Source: an uncultured Desulfobacteraceae bacterium (lineage in GTDB: Bacteria > Desulfobacterota > Desulfobacteria > Desulfobacterales > UBA2174). Taken from it: DNA of 14,046 nt. Of the stretch, positions 6,311 through 14,046 are shown one piece after another. The stretch is taken from positions 1 through 14,046 of the forward strand of contig CALJLV010000197.1 of the NCBI GenBank assembly GCA_937982505.1, in the 5' to 3' direction. Under the pieces are notes generated by a model. The model ran no database searches. It was not told where the DNA came from and was given only the letters and a program-made list of their open reading frames with translations. Made by a program: the position numbers and the translations under genes. Within the stretch, counting starts at the first letter, position 1. The number at the start of each line of letters is the position of its first letter.

Positions 6311-6995
6311 GCGCCGGATCTCCACCGGGGCCTTCACCCTGCTGGAGATCCTGGTGGCCGTGGCCGTCCTGGCCATCGTGATGCTCACCGCCCTGAGCGC
6401 CCTCTCGGCCGTGAACCGCACGGCGGCACGCATCCAGGAGACCCTGGCCGAGGGCGGCGCCGCCGCCGAGGCCCTGCAATGGATCGAGACGGACCTGGCG
6501 GCCCTGCACGTCACCGAAGCCTCCGTCTACCGGCCGCCGGCCGCCGGCCAGGACCCCGACCCCTATCGTTTCCGCTGCTACACCGGTCCCGAGGACCCGG
6601 CCGATTTCAAGCGGCTGGAATTTGCCGCCCGGGCCCACCGCCCCCTGGCCCCCTCGGCCCTGGAGATCGCCCCGGGGGCCTTGGCCCGGGTCAGCTATTT
6701 TGTCCGTCGCATCCAGGATGGATTTGTGCTAATGCGCACCGATGTCTTTGACTTGCAGGCCGGACCCGATCCCCCGGCAACTGCCGCCGTGATCTGTGAA
6801 AACGTCTTGAGCCTGCGCTGGACCCTGGTGGATGACCAGGGCCAGGCCCACGACGAATGGGATTCAGACGACGACCGCTGGCGCCACGCCACGCCCCGGG
6901 CCGTGACGTTGACCATCGAGGTGGGCCCGGAGACGGCCGGGCGGGTCTATCATGCCCGCGTCGCGCCGGTCATGGTGCGGGAAGGCCAGCGTTGA
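6264..6995 (+). CDS. gspJ: Minor pseudopilin GspJ
   Basis: 243 residues. The leader ends GA23 and is followed by FTLLEILVAVAVLAIVMLTALSALSAV, Glu at mature position 5; the -1 residue is again Ala, not Gly. The mature region has a GspJ-like layout: QWIETDLAALHV, a variable beta domain, YFVRRIQDGFVLMRTDV near 140-160, and a C-terminal LSLRW..D..G....W.SDD pattern then AVTLTIEV. It is a component of the pseudopilus tip with I and K. Start at ATG 6264; a second ATG at 6270 is equally possible and would only shorten the leader by two residues. It overlaps gspI by 47 bases, the deepest overlap here. The stop overlaps the gspK TTG. Confidence 0.93.
   Translation: MTMYFTCAPSDWRPRERRISTGAFTLLEILVAVAVLAIVMLTALSALSAVNRTAARIQETLAEGGAAAEALQWIETDLAALHVTEASVYRPPAAGQDPDPYRFRCYTGPEDPADFKRLEFAARAHRPLAPSALEIAPGALARVSYFVRRIQDGFVLMRTDVFDLQAGPDPPATAAVICENVLSLRWTLVDDQGQAHDEWDSDDDRWRHATPRAVTLTIEVGPETAGRVYHARVAPVMVREGQR
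6979..6985 (+). promoter_or_regulatory. Ribosome binding site supporting a TTG start for gspK
   Basis: GGGAAGG lies 6 bases before the TTG at 6992. No other start near the expected GspK N-terminus is in frame; the open frame upstream reads through gspJ with no GspK-like residues. Confidence 0.7.
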
Positions 6996-8074
6996 GGGCC
7001 GCGGCGCGCTTCAGGGCCGCCGGCCGCTCCAGGGGCACCGCCCTGCTGGTGGCCCTGGCGGTCACCGCGGTGCTGGTCTCGGTGGCCCTGGCCATCCATC
7101 TGCAGGTGCGCCGGGCCCTGGATGCGGGCCGGCATCAGGCGGCCCGGACCGTGGCCGCCGCGGCCGCCGCGGGCGCGGTGCACACCGCCATGGCGGTGCT
7201 GGCCGAGGACCACCGCGGCACTCGCTTCGACAGCCTGGCCGAATTGTGGGCCGACGCGGAGAAGATCACGGCCCTGGCGGCCGGCGGCGCCCCCGAAGGG
7301 GTCGGCCTGGCCCTGCGCGTCGATGACGAACGCTCCCGGCTGCAGGTCAACGCCCTGGTGGACTTTCCCCAGGGCCAGCAGGGGGTCCCGGGCCAGCAGC
7401 AGCTCTGGGAACGGCTGCTGGCGTTGCCGGAGTTTGCCGAGCTGCGCGACCCGGAGGTCACCCCCGCGATGGTGGTGGCCGCCGTCAAGGATTGGCTCGA
7501 TCGCGGCGACGACGACGCCGTCACCGGTCTGGGGGGCGCCGAGGAGCCCTATTACGCCGCCTTGCCGACCCCCTACCAGTGCCGCAACGGCCCCCTGGCG
7601 GAAGTCGAGGAGCTGCGCCTGGTGCGCGGCATCGGCCCGCTGCTGCTCGAGGGCGACGGCCAGCGGCCGGGGATCGGCCCCCTGCTGACGGTCCACGGCA
7701 GAAGCGAAGTCCGCGCGGGGGCCGGAACCTATGACGGGCGCATCAATATCAACACGGCCTCCTTGCCCCTGGTGGCGGCCCTGCTGCCCGAGGAGTACGC
7801 GGACCTGGCCCAGGCCATCGTGGAATTTCGCCAGCAGGCCATCGACGACGACCTGCCCGATCTGCTGGCCGATCCGCTCTGGTACCGCAACGCGCCGGGG
7901 TGCCAGGGGCTGACCATCGAACCGGCGCTGATCACCACGGCCAGCGATCATTTCCGCATCCAGGCCGTCGCCGAATACAACGGCACGCGCGCCGCCCTGA
8001 CGGCCGTGGTGCAGCGCCAGGCCGCCGCCGAAGGCGGCAGCGAGTGCAGGATCCTACTGTGGCAGCCGTCCTGA
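6992..8074 (+). CDS. gspK: Minor pseudopilin GspK (TTG start)
   Basis: 360 residues from a TTG in a 4-base overlap with gspJ. GspK caps the pseudopilus tip. The N-terminus MRAAARFRAAGRSRG then TALLVALAVTAVLVSVALAI is the GspK form of the prepilin motif: cut after G15, and no Glu at position 5, as is normal for K. The large globular part has the family landmarks: RLQVNALVDF, AAVKDWLDRGDDD, GAEEPYY, PYQCRNGPLAEVEELRLVRGI and the C-terminal GRININTASLPLVAALLP (about 250-267). The acidic DWLDRGDDD region matches the metal-binding part of GspK. It overlaps gspL by 16 bases. A longer ATG-started frame from 6857 exists but only adds a gspJ shadow. Confidence 0.93.
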   Translation: MRAAARFRAAGRSRGTALLVALAVTAVLVSVALAIHLQVRRALDAGRHQAARTVAAAAAAGAVHTAMAVLAEDHRGTRFDSLAELWADAEKITALAAGGAPEGVGLALRVDDERSRLQVNALVDFPQGQQGVPGQQQLWERLLALPEFAELRDPEVTPAMVVAAVKDWLDRGDDDAVTGLGGAEEPYYAALPTPYQCRNGPLAEVEELRLVRGIGPLLLEGDGQRPGIGPLLTVHGRSEVRAGAGTYDGRININTASLPLVAALLPEEYADLAQAIVEFRQQAIDDDLPDLLADPLWYRNAPGCQGLTIEPALITTASDHFRIQAVAEYNGTRAALTAVVQRQAAAEGGSECRILLWQPS

Positions 8075-9534
8075 AAAGATCGTTTCTGGGCATCGACATC
8101 GGCAAAGAGGCCGTCTGCGCCGTCCTGTGCCAGACCCAGCGGGGCGAGGAGCGGATCGTGGCGGCCCATCGCGCGGTGCGCGGCGGCCAGCGCACCGAGG
8201 CCGACCTTCTGGCCGAGGTCCTGGGGCCGGTGCTGGCCCATGACGGGGCCCTGGCCGCGGCCTGCGCGGTGGCGCTGCCGGCCCACGAATTCGTCTTTCG
8301 ACCCCTCACGGTGCCCTTCGCCGAGGATCGCAAGCTGCGCCAGGTGCTGCCCCTCGAACTGGAGCCCTCCCTGGTGGCCGCGGCCGAAGAGATGGTCTTC
8401 GACTACCGCCGCCTGGAGCCGGGCCCGTCACCCCGGATTCTGGCCGTGGCCCTGGAGAAAGGCCGCCTGACCGGGCTCCTGGAAACCCTCGCCGGTCTGC
8501 ACCTGGATCCGGAGTGGGTCACGGTGGCCGGGATCTGTCCGGCCCTGTGCCTCATGGCCGAGCCGCCCGCCGACGCCCCCCTGGTGACCCTCGCCCTGGG
8601 GCCCCAGGGCGCCACCGTGGTGGCGGCGGCCGACGGCCGACTCCTGGCCGTGCGCGATCTGACCGTTTCCCCCGGAACCGAGGACGCCCCCGGGCCCCTG
8701 GGCGCCATGCTCCACCAGACACTTCAGGCCGTGGCCGCCGCCGACGGCGGGGCCGTTCATCCCGAGCGGATCCGGATCACCGGCTACGGCCCCCAAAGCG
8801 CCGCCGGCGAAGCCCGCCTGGCCCAGGCCCTGGGCCTGCCGGTGGAACGGGTGGATCTGAGCGCCGGCCGCCGCCCGGTGGCCAAGCCGGCCTACGAATG
8901 GGATCCGGGGGCCATGAACGGCGCCCTGGCCCTGGCCCTCTGTGCCCGGCGCGGCGACACGGGCTTCAACCTGCGCCAGGGCGATTTCGCCGTCAAGAAG
9001 TTCTGGACCCGCTACCGGCCCCAGCTGCGCCGCACCGCCGTCCTGGCGGCCGCGGCCCTTCTGCTGGGGGCGGCCCAGATGGCCCACGGCATCCATCTCA
9101 AGCAGGGCCGCATCCAGCGCATCGACGGCGAAATCGAGGCCCTCTTCCGAGCCGCCCGCCCGGAGGTGGACCGCCTCGTTGATCCGGTGAGCCAGATGCG
9201 CGCCGCCATCGCGGAGCTGGAAGACGCCACCCGCATTCCGGGCGGCCAGGAAGCCCGGCCCCGGGCCATCGACATCCTGGCCGCCCTGAGCCGGGAGATC
9301 CCCGCCGAACTGGATGTGGAGATCACCCGCCTGGTCATCGGCACCGACAACCTGACCCTCACCGGGCACACGGCGGCCTTCAACGCGGTGGACGAAATCA
9401 AGACCCGTCTGGAAAGGAACCCCGTGCTGCGGGAGGTGACCATCGCCGCGGCCAACATCGACAACCGCAGCAACCGGGTCCGATTCACCATCAACGTGGC
9501 GCGACTGGAGGCGGTCCCATGGCCATCCAGCTAA
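8059..9534 (+). CDS. gspL: Type II secretion cytoplasmic/inner-membrane protein GspL (PilM-like + PilN-like)
   Basis: 491 residues from GTG 8059, preceded by AGGA seven bases upstream. An in-frame GTG at 8044 is a less likely alternative. The N-terminal ~300 residues are an actin-like (PilM-type) domain: FLGIDIGKEAVCAVL at the start, VALPAHEFVFRPLTVPF and LRQVLPLELEPSL further on. One membrane segment is at about 325-345 (RTAVLAAAALLLGAAQMAH), followed by a short coiled stretch and a ferredoxin-like periplasmic domain (LDVEITRLVIGTDNLTLTGHTAAF). GspL recruits the GspE ATPase on the cytoplasmic side and pairs with GspM in the periplasm. The gene overlaps gspK and gspM by 16 bases each. Confidence 0.92.
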   Translation: MAAVLKRSFLGIDIGKEAVCAVLCQTQRGEERIVAAHRAVRGGQRTEADLLAEVLGPVLAHDGALAAACAVALPAHEFVFRPLTVPFAEDRKLRQVLPLELEPSLVAAAEEMVFDYRRLEPGPSPRILAVALEKGRLTGLLETLAGLHLDPEWVTVAGICPALCLMAEPPADAPLVTLALGPQGATVVAAADGRLLAVRDLTVSPGTEDAPGPLGAMLHQTLQAVAAADGGAVHPERIRITGYGPQSAAGEARLAQALGLPVERVDLSAGRRPVAKPAYEWDPGAMNGALALALCARRGDTGFNLRQGDFAVKKFWTRYRPQLRRTAVLAAAALLLGAAQMAHGIHLKQGRIQRIDGEIEALFRAARPEVDRLVDPVSQMRAAIAELEDATRIPGGQEARPRAIDILAALSREIPAELDVEITRLVIGTDNLTLTGHTAAFNAVDEIKTRLERNPVLREVTIAAANIDNRSNRVRFTINVARLEAVPWPSS

Positions 9535-10046
9535 AGCGGCGTGAACAGATCGGCCTTGCGGCGGCGGCCCTGGTCCTGCTGGCGGTGGGCCTGACGGAGC
9601 TGGTGGTCTCGCCCCTGGCGGCCCGGGTCCGGCGCGTCGAGCGCACCCTGGCGGCCGAGACGGCCGCCCTGGCGGAAATGCAGCGCCTCAAGGCCCGGTT
9701 CGACCGGCTCCGGGAGGACGCCCGCTCCCAGCAGGAACGCCTGGGCCGGCGGCAGGCGGGATTCACCCTCTTTTCGTTTCTGGACGCCGCCGCCGGCCAG
9801 ACCCAGCTCAAGGACCGCATCGCCTACATGAAGCCCTCGGCCGATCCGATCAAGGACACCCCCTATCGTTTGTCCCGGGTGGAGATGAAGATCCAGGATC
9901 TGCGCCTGCCCGAGCTGGTGGCCTTCCTGCACCGGGTGGAGACCGCCCCGGAGGCCGTGACGGTCAAGCGGTTGAGCATCACCCAGACCGGCAAGGAGGA
10001 AAAATGGATCGAAGCCGTCCTGCAGGTGGAGACCTTCGAGTTTTGA
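9519..10046 (+). CDS. gspM: Type II secretion inner-membrane protein GspM (PilO-like)
   Basis: 175 residues; start ATG 9519 with TGGAGG seven bases upstream, inside the end of gspL. A short cytoplasmic start (AIQLKRREQ) is followed by one membrane helix (about 11-31, IGLAAAALVLLAVGLTELVV), a coiled coil (about 35-75, VRRVERTLAAETAALAEMQR), and a ferredoxin-like periplasmic domain. This is the bitopic GspM/PilO plan; it forms heterodimers with GspL. Assignment is from topology and position just after gspL. It is the last gene of the overlapping run; the next 156 bases to the chosen gspD start are noncoding. Confidence 0.88.
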   Translation: MAIQLKRREQIGLAAAALVLLAVGLTELVVSPLAARVRRVERTLAAETAALAEMQRLKARFDRLREDARSQQERLGRRQAGFTLFSFLDAAAGQTQLKDRIAYMKPSADPIKDTPYRLSRVEMKIQDLRLPELVAFLHRVETAPEAVTVKRLSITQTGKEEKWIEAVLQVETFEF

Positions 10047-10202
10047 GCCGTGGACGGCAGAAGCAGGGCGGGTAGAGCACCGACGAAACCCATCGGTGTT
10101 CGCTGAAGCCTTCAATTTCAAAAATTTACTAATTTTTCAGTCAATTGCGCGTTGCCACGGATGAGACAGCCAACCCCCAACCCGAGAGGGACTTGCCGAC
10201 CG
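10047..10202 (+). promoter_or_regulatory. A+T-rich gap with hairpins between gspM and gspD
   Basis: The only clearly A+T-rich stretch of the plus-strand cluster (10101-10148). Two stems are visible: CACCGA (10078-10083) with TCGGTG (10093-10098), extendable by two pairs; and AAAAATT (10120-10126) with AATTTTT (10131-10137) around a TACT loop, framed by CTGAA (10103-10107) and TTCAG (10136-10140). The second could act as a bidirectional terminator-like element, while the A+T-rich run could equally be promoter DNA for gspDE; no convincing -35/-10 pair was found. GAGAGGG at 10184-10190 is the likely gspD ribosome site, 12 bases before ATG 10203. There is no trace of gspC. Confidence 0.45.
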
Positions 10203-12206
10203 ATGATGCCACGCATGGCCATTCGACTGCTTCTGATGGGACTGTGCCTCGCGTTGACCCTCTGTCCGGGGTCGGCCGCCGCCACGGACCCGGACACCCC
10301 GGCGGGCGAGGACCGCTTTGTGAGCATCGACTTCAACAACGTCGACATCGCGGTCTTCGTCAAATTCATCAGCGAGCTGACCGGCCGCAACTTCATCGTG
10401 GACGAGCGGGTGCGCGGCAAGGTGACGGTGATCTCTCCGTCGCGCATTTCGGTGGCCGAGGCCTTCAAGGTCTTTGAGTCGGTCCTGGAGGTGCACGGGT
10501 TCACCACGGTCCCCTCGGGCACGGTCACCAAGATCGTGCCGGCCCCCGAGGCCCGGGGCAAAAGCATCGAGACCCGCCTCTACGAGGAGAGCGGCAGCGC
10601 CACCGACCGGGTGGTGACCCAGATCGCGGCCCTGCGCTACGCCGACCCCGAGGAGGTGCGCAAGCTGCTCGCCCCCCTGGTCTCCAAAAACAGCGTCCTG
10701 CTGGCCTACCCGCCCACCGGGATGCTGATCCTCACCGACGTGCAGTCCAATATCCAGCGGCTGATGCGCATCATCACGGCCATCGACGTCACCGGGGTGG
10801 GCCTGGAAATCGCCGTCATCGGGCTCCAGTACGCCGAGGCCCTCAAGCTGGAGAAAATCGTCGCCGCGATCTTCAATCCGCCGGCCGCCAAGGCCCAGAA
10901 GGCCCCCGGCAGCGGCGCCGACACGGTTCAGGTGGTGTCCGACGAACGCACCAACAGCCTCATCGTCCTGGCCAAGGAGAGCGACCTGGCGCGCCTGCGG
11001 GATCTCATCGCCCTGCTGGACCGTGAAACGCCCCGGGGGCAGGGCAAGATCCGGGTCTACTACCTGGAAAACGCCGTGGCCGAAGACCTGGCCAAGGTCC
11101 TCCAGGACGTGCCCGTCAAGGACGACAAGAAGCCCGCCTCCGGCGCCGCCGCCGAGGCGCCGGCCCTTTCCGGCGAAATTCAGATCACCGCCGACCAGGC
11201 CACCAACAGCCTGATCATCATCGCCGCCAAGGAGGACTACGAGGTCATCGAGGAGATCATCGCCAAGCTCGACATCCCCCGCAGCATGGTCTACATCGAA
11301 TGTCTCATCATGGAGGTCAACGTCAACAAGGACTTCAGCCTGGGCGTGGAGTGGAGCGCCTTCGGCAAGACGGACATCGACGGCCGGACCGGAGGCTTCG
11401 GCGGCGGGTTCGGCAGCCCGGACCCCACCCGCTTCCTCGACCTGGAGGCCACCGGCGCCTTCGGCATCTTCGGCGAGACGCTCACCATCGGCGGGGTCAC
11501 CTTTCCCAGCCTCGGGGCGGTCATCGACGCGTACAAGCACGACAAGGACGTGCACATCCTCTCGACCCCCCAGATCCTGACCACCGACAACCAGGAGGCC
11601 AAGATCTACATCGGCAAGAACGTCCCCTTCCAGACCCGCCAGGAGACCACCTCCACCACCAACATCGACTACAGCTCCTACGAGTACAAGGATGTCGGCA
11701 CCACCCTGAAGATCACCCCGCGCATCAACCAGCAGCGGCTGGTGCGCCTGGACATCTCCCAGGAGGTGACCAAGCTGGAATCCAACGTCGATTTTCGCCC
11801 CACGACCCTCAAGCGGACCATCGACACCAGCGTCATCGTCCAGAACGGACAGACCGTGGTCATCGGCGGGCTCATCGACGAGAGCACCGCCCTGACGGAA
11901 AAGAAGGTGCCGGTGCTGGGCGACATCCCGCTGCTGGGATGGCTTTTCAAGACCCGCGGCCGGGGCAACGAGAAGACCAATCTCTTTGTCTTCATCACCC
12001 CCCGGGTGATCCGCCATCCGGGCGAGGCGGACGAGGTCTATGCGGACAAGAAGGCCTACCTCGACCGGCTGGAGGCCGGCAGTCCCCTGCGCAAACGCTC
12101 TCCGGGGGAACCCGAGACCCTGCCGGCGGTGGTCCTGCCGCCGGCGGCCGATGAGCGCATCCGGCTCTACCCGGGCCCCGGAAGCCCGGCCAAGACGGCG
12201 CCCTAG
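10203..12206 (+). CDS. gspD: Type II secretion outer-membrane secretin GspD
   Basis: 667 residues from ATG 10203. Signal peptide at about 1-27 (RLLLMGLCLALTLCPGSAAA). Then the N0 domain (from about 38: VSIDFNNVDIAVFVKFISELTGRNF), N1, N2 and N3 KH-like domains (each with the ...TNSLIV/I or MLILTD strand; about 130-355), and the secretin core at about 363-605, with MVYIECLIMEVNVNKDFSLG, VPFQTR, VVIGGLI and VPVLGDIPLLGWLFK (from 569), ending FVFITPRVIR. A Pro-rich tail follows (605-667). It forms the multimeric outer-membrane channel. Starts at ATG 10161 or TTG 10154 region are open but have no ribosome site and would put 14 or more residues before the signal peptide. No lipobox (LTLC has Leu at -1). 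It carries an N0 domain, the usual docking site of GspC, although gspC is absent here. 36 bases separate it from gspE. Confidence 0.96.
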   Translation: MMPRMAIRLLLMGLCLALTLCPGSAAATDPDTPAGEDRFVSIDFNNVDIAVFVKFISELTGRNFIVDERVRGKVTVISPSRISVAEAFKVFESVLEVHGFTTVPSGTVTKIVPAPEARGKSIETRLYEESGSATDRVVTQIAALRYADPEEVRKLLAPLVSKNSVLLAYPPTGMLILTDVQSNIQRLMRIITAIDVTGVGLEIAVIGLQYAEALKLEKIVAAIFNPPAAKAQKAPGSGADTVQVVSDERTNSLIVLAKESDLARLRDLIALLDRETPRGQGKIRVYYLENAVAEDLAKVLQDVPVKDDKKPASGAAAEAPALSGEIQITADQATNSLIIIAAKEDYEVIEEIIAKLDIPRSMVYIECLIMEVNVNKDFSLGVEWSAFGKTDIDGRTGGFGGGFGSPDPTRFLDLEATGAFGIFGETLTIGGVTFPSLGAVIDAYKHDKDVHILSTPQILTTDNQEAKIYIGKNVPFQTRQETTSTTNIDYSSYEYKDVGTTLKITPRINQQRLVRLDISQEVTKLESNVDFRPTTLKRTIDTSVIVQNGQTVVIGGLIDESTALTEKKVPVLGDIPLLGWLFKTRGRGNEKTNLFVFITPRVIRHPGEADEVYADKKAYLDRLEAGSPLRKRSPGEPETLPAVVLPPAADERIRLYPGPGSPAKTAP

Positions 12207-12242
12207 GCATTTCACAAGCCCCCGTGGGGAGGAACCCGCTGC

Positions 12243-13988
12243 ATGCCCGCTGATCCCACCACCGCCCTGCCCGCCGAACTGGCCCGGATCCTCACGGCCG
12301 ATTGCGGACTGAGCCCCGAGGCCCTGGCCGAGGCGGCGGCCGCCGCCGTCGAAAAGGGCGAGCCCGTCTCCCGGGTTCTGGCCACACGCAAACTGGTCTC
12401 GGAAATCCAGTTTCAGGAGGCCCTGGCGCGGTTCTACGGCCTGCCGTGCTACCCCGAGTTGACCCCCGGGGAGGTGGACGAGGCGGTGGCGCGCCGGGTG
12501 CCGATCCAGTTTCTCAAATACCACCTCATGGTGCCCCTCAAGGCGGCCGCCTTCTCTCCGCCCCTGGACGGCGCCCAGGCCACGGACTGGGTCATCGCCG
12601 TCAGGGACCCGGGCCAGTTCCAACCCGTGGACGAACTGGCCCGCCGCCTGGGCATCGCCTCCTGGCGCATGGTGGTGGCCACCGGACCCGCCATCCTGTC
12701 GGCCATCAACATCTGCTACGAGTTTTCCCCGGACAGCGCCGAACAGCTGGTCCAGGACATGGAGGAAGACGGGCAGATCGTCATCCACGAGCTCCAGGAC
12801 GCCCCCGACCTGCTCGAGGACGCCAGCGAGGCGCCCATCATCAAGCTCGTCAACCACATCATTTCCCGCTCGGTCAAGGCCGGGGCCAGCGACATCCACA
12901 TCGAGGCCTACCAGGACCAGCTCAAGGTGCGCTACCGCATCGACGGGATCCTCTACGACATGCTCACCCCGCCGCGCTGGATCCACGCCTCGCTGATCTC
13001 GCGCATCAAGGTCATGGCCCGCCTCAACATCGCCGAACGGCGCCTGCCCCAGGACGGGCGCATCGAGATCAAGATCGGCAACCAGGAAATCGACGTGCGC
13101 GTCTCCACCCTGCCCACCACCTTCGGCGAGCGGGTGGTGCTGCGGCTCCTCAACAAGTCCAAATCCCTCATCGGCCTGGCCGAACTGGGGCTGTCGCGCC
13201 AGCGCCTGGAGCACCTGCAGCAACTGATCTCGTCGCCCAACGGCATCATCCTGGTCACCGGCCCCACCGGCAGTGGCAAGACCACCACCCTCTACGCCGT
13301 GCTCCAGTCCATCAAGACCCCGGAAATCAACATCATCACCATCGAGGACCCGGTGGAGTACCAGATCGCGGGGATCAGCCAGATCCAGGTCAACCCCAAG
13401 ATCGATCTGACCTTCGCCCGGGGCCTGCGGGCCATCGTGCGCCAGGATCCGGACGTGATCCTGGTGGGCGAGATCCGGGACCGGGAAACCGCCGACATCG
13501 CCGTCCAGAGCGCCCTGACCGGGCACCTGGTCTTTTCCACCCTGCACACCAACGATTCGGCCGGGGCCATGACCCGCCTGGTGGACATCGGCGTCGAGCC
13601 TTTCCTGATCAGCTCCTCGGTGCTGGCGGTGATCGCCCAGCGCCTGGTGCGCCAGCTCTGCCCCCAGTGCCGCCAGGCCTACCACCCGGGGCGCGAGGCC
13701 CTGGAGCCCCTGGAGATCGATCCGGCCCGACGGGACGGACGGATCTTCTACCGCCCCCTGGGCTGCCCCCAGTGCTTCCAGACCGGCTACAAGGGGCGCA
13801 TCGCGATCTTCGAGATCATGGAACTCACCGCGGCCCTCAAATCCCTGCTGCTCAGAACCTTCGACGCCAACCAGATCAAGGCCCAGGCCCTGGCCGACGG
13901 GCTCATCACCCTGCGCCAGGACGGGATCGCCAAGGTCCTGGACGGGGTCACGGCCCTGGCCGAGGTGCTGCGCGTCACCCAGCGCTGA
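12243..13988 (+). CDS. gspE: Type II secretion ATPase GspE
   Basis: 581 residues; GGGGAGGAA ends 8 bases before ATG 12243, the best ribosome site in the cluster. The N-terminal domain (1 to about 150) binds GspL in the family. It has the VSEIQFQEALARFYGLP segment but not the RLG..L...G pattern of c-di-GMP-binding MshE-type domains. The ATPase core has Walker A GPTGSGKTT (340-348), an acidic IEDPVEYQI box, Walker B DVILVGEIRD (404-413, with E410), and the His box STLHTNDSAGAMTRL. A four-cysteine zinc site, C473/C476 and C508/C511, marks it as a T2SS/T4P GspE/PilB member. It hydrolyses ATP in the cytoplasm to drive pseudopilus growth. It is the last gene of the cluster, following gspD closely, so the two are presumably co-transcribed. 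Confidence 0.97.
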   Translation: MPADPTTALPAELARILTADCGLSPEALAEAAAAAVEKGEPVSRVLATRKLVSEIQFQEALARFYGLPCYPELTPGEVDEAVARRVPIQFLKYHLMVPLKAAAFSPPLDGAQATDWVIAVRDPGQFQPVDELARRLGIASWRMVVATGPAILSAINICYEFSPDSAEQLVQDMEEDGQIVIHELQDAPDLLEDASEAPIIKLVNHIISRSVKAGASDIHIEAYQDQLKVRYRIDGILYDMLTPPRWIHASLISRIKVMARLNIAERRLPQDGRIEIKIGNQEIDVRVSTLPTTFGERVVLRLLNKSKSLIGLAELGLSRQRLEHLQQLISSPNGIILVTGPTGSGKTTTLYAVLQSIKTPEINIITIEDPVEYQIAGISQIQVNPKIDLTFARGLRAIVRQDPDVILVGEIRDRETADIAVQSALTGHLVFSTLHTNDSAGAMTRLVDIGVEPFLISSSVLAVIAQRLVRQLCPQCRQAYHPGREALEPLEIDPARRDGRIFYRPLGCPQCFQTGYKGRIAIFEIMELTAALKSLLLRTFDANQIKAQALADGLITLRQDGIAKVLDGVTALAEVLRVTQR

Positions 13989-14019
13989 AAGGTCACGCGC
14001 GCCTTTCTATCGTCAGCGC
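13982..14019 (+). other. Nested hairpin over the gspE stop and 3' tail
   Basis: GCGCTGA (13982-13988, including the gspE stop) is fully complementary to TCAGCGC (14013-14019), and AAGG (13989-13992) to CCTT (14002-14005) inside it. No T-tract follows, so it is not a standard intrinsic terminator; it could be a 3' stabilising structure or chance in GC-rich DNA. The remaining bases to 14046 hold no recognisable gene. Confidence 0.35.
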
Positions 14020-14046
14020 GGCGTACTGAAAACCAGACGAAAACAG

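Noticed and set aside
6950..7951. Minus-strand open frame across gspK
   Set aside because: Shadow of gspK; no coherent protein features.
10076..10100. Intrinsic terminator after gspM
   Set aside because: The stem is fair, but the bases right after it (CGCTGAAGCC) contain no T-tract.
12243..12700. c-di-GMP-binding MshE-type N-domain in GspE
   Set aside because: The helix pair is there but the RLGxxL and following Gly motif residues are missing, so ligand binding is not supported.
10137..13685. 1182-residue open frame on the minus strand
   Set aside because: Antisense to gspD and gspE, both certain genes. Its Asp/Gly/Val/Leu-rich sequence is the mirror of their codon bias and has no signal, domain or ribosome site.
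1..14046. CRISPR array, tRNA, rRNA, insertion sequence or phage genes
   Set aside because: No direct-repeat/spacer pattern, cloverleaf, transposase or terminal inverted repeats were seen; the window is filled by the genes listed.

Overview
The window is GC-rich, tightly packed, Gram-negative DNA that is almost entirely one type II secretion system (T2SS) gene cluster plus a divergently transcribed pair of exported proteins. The style of the T2SS proteins, the high GC, and the cohesin/dockerin modules next to FN3-like repeat proteins suggest a Desulfobacterota (former Deltaproteobacteria) genome, probably a draft or metagenome assembly. That taxonomic call is an inference; there is no rRNA marker here. 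The first 43 bases are not genomic: positions 10-43 are an exact untrimmed Illumina read-2 adapter, so the biological sequence starts at about base 44.

Layout. (1) Minus strand, 44-3373: a small exported cohesin-like protein (2711-3373), then, with a 4-base ATGA stop/start overlap, a large exported protein (44-2714). The large protein carries three ~200-residue Ig/FN3-like repeats, a DxDxDG calcium motif, an internal type I dockerin, and the first ~35 residues of what looks like a penicillin-acylase (Ntn-hydrolase) domain, cut off by the contig end. (2) A 158-base divergent intergenic region. (3) Plus strand, 3532-10046: gspF, gspG, gspH, gspI, gspJ, gspK, gspL, gspM; from gspG to gspM every gene overlaps the next. 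(4) An unusually A+T-rich gap with hairpins (10047-10202). (5) gspD (secretin) and gspE (ATPase), ending at 13988, then a short 3' tail with a nested hairpin.

How it works together. GspE powers the inner-membrane platform (F, L, M), which assembles a periplasmic pseudopilus (G, H, I, J, K) that pushes folded proteins through the GspD outer-membrane channel. The gene order is a circular permutation of the textbook C-D-E-F-G-H-I-J-K-L-M order. gspC (the L/M-to-secretin clamp), gspN and the prepilin peptidase gspO are not in this window. The adjacent cohesin/dockerin pair has signal peptides and calcium-binding modules typical of extracellular proteins, so it is a reasonable candidate for T2SS cargo: a secreted acylase-like enzyme docked non-covalently to a small cohesin partner. 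That last step is a hypothesis.
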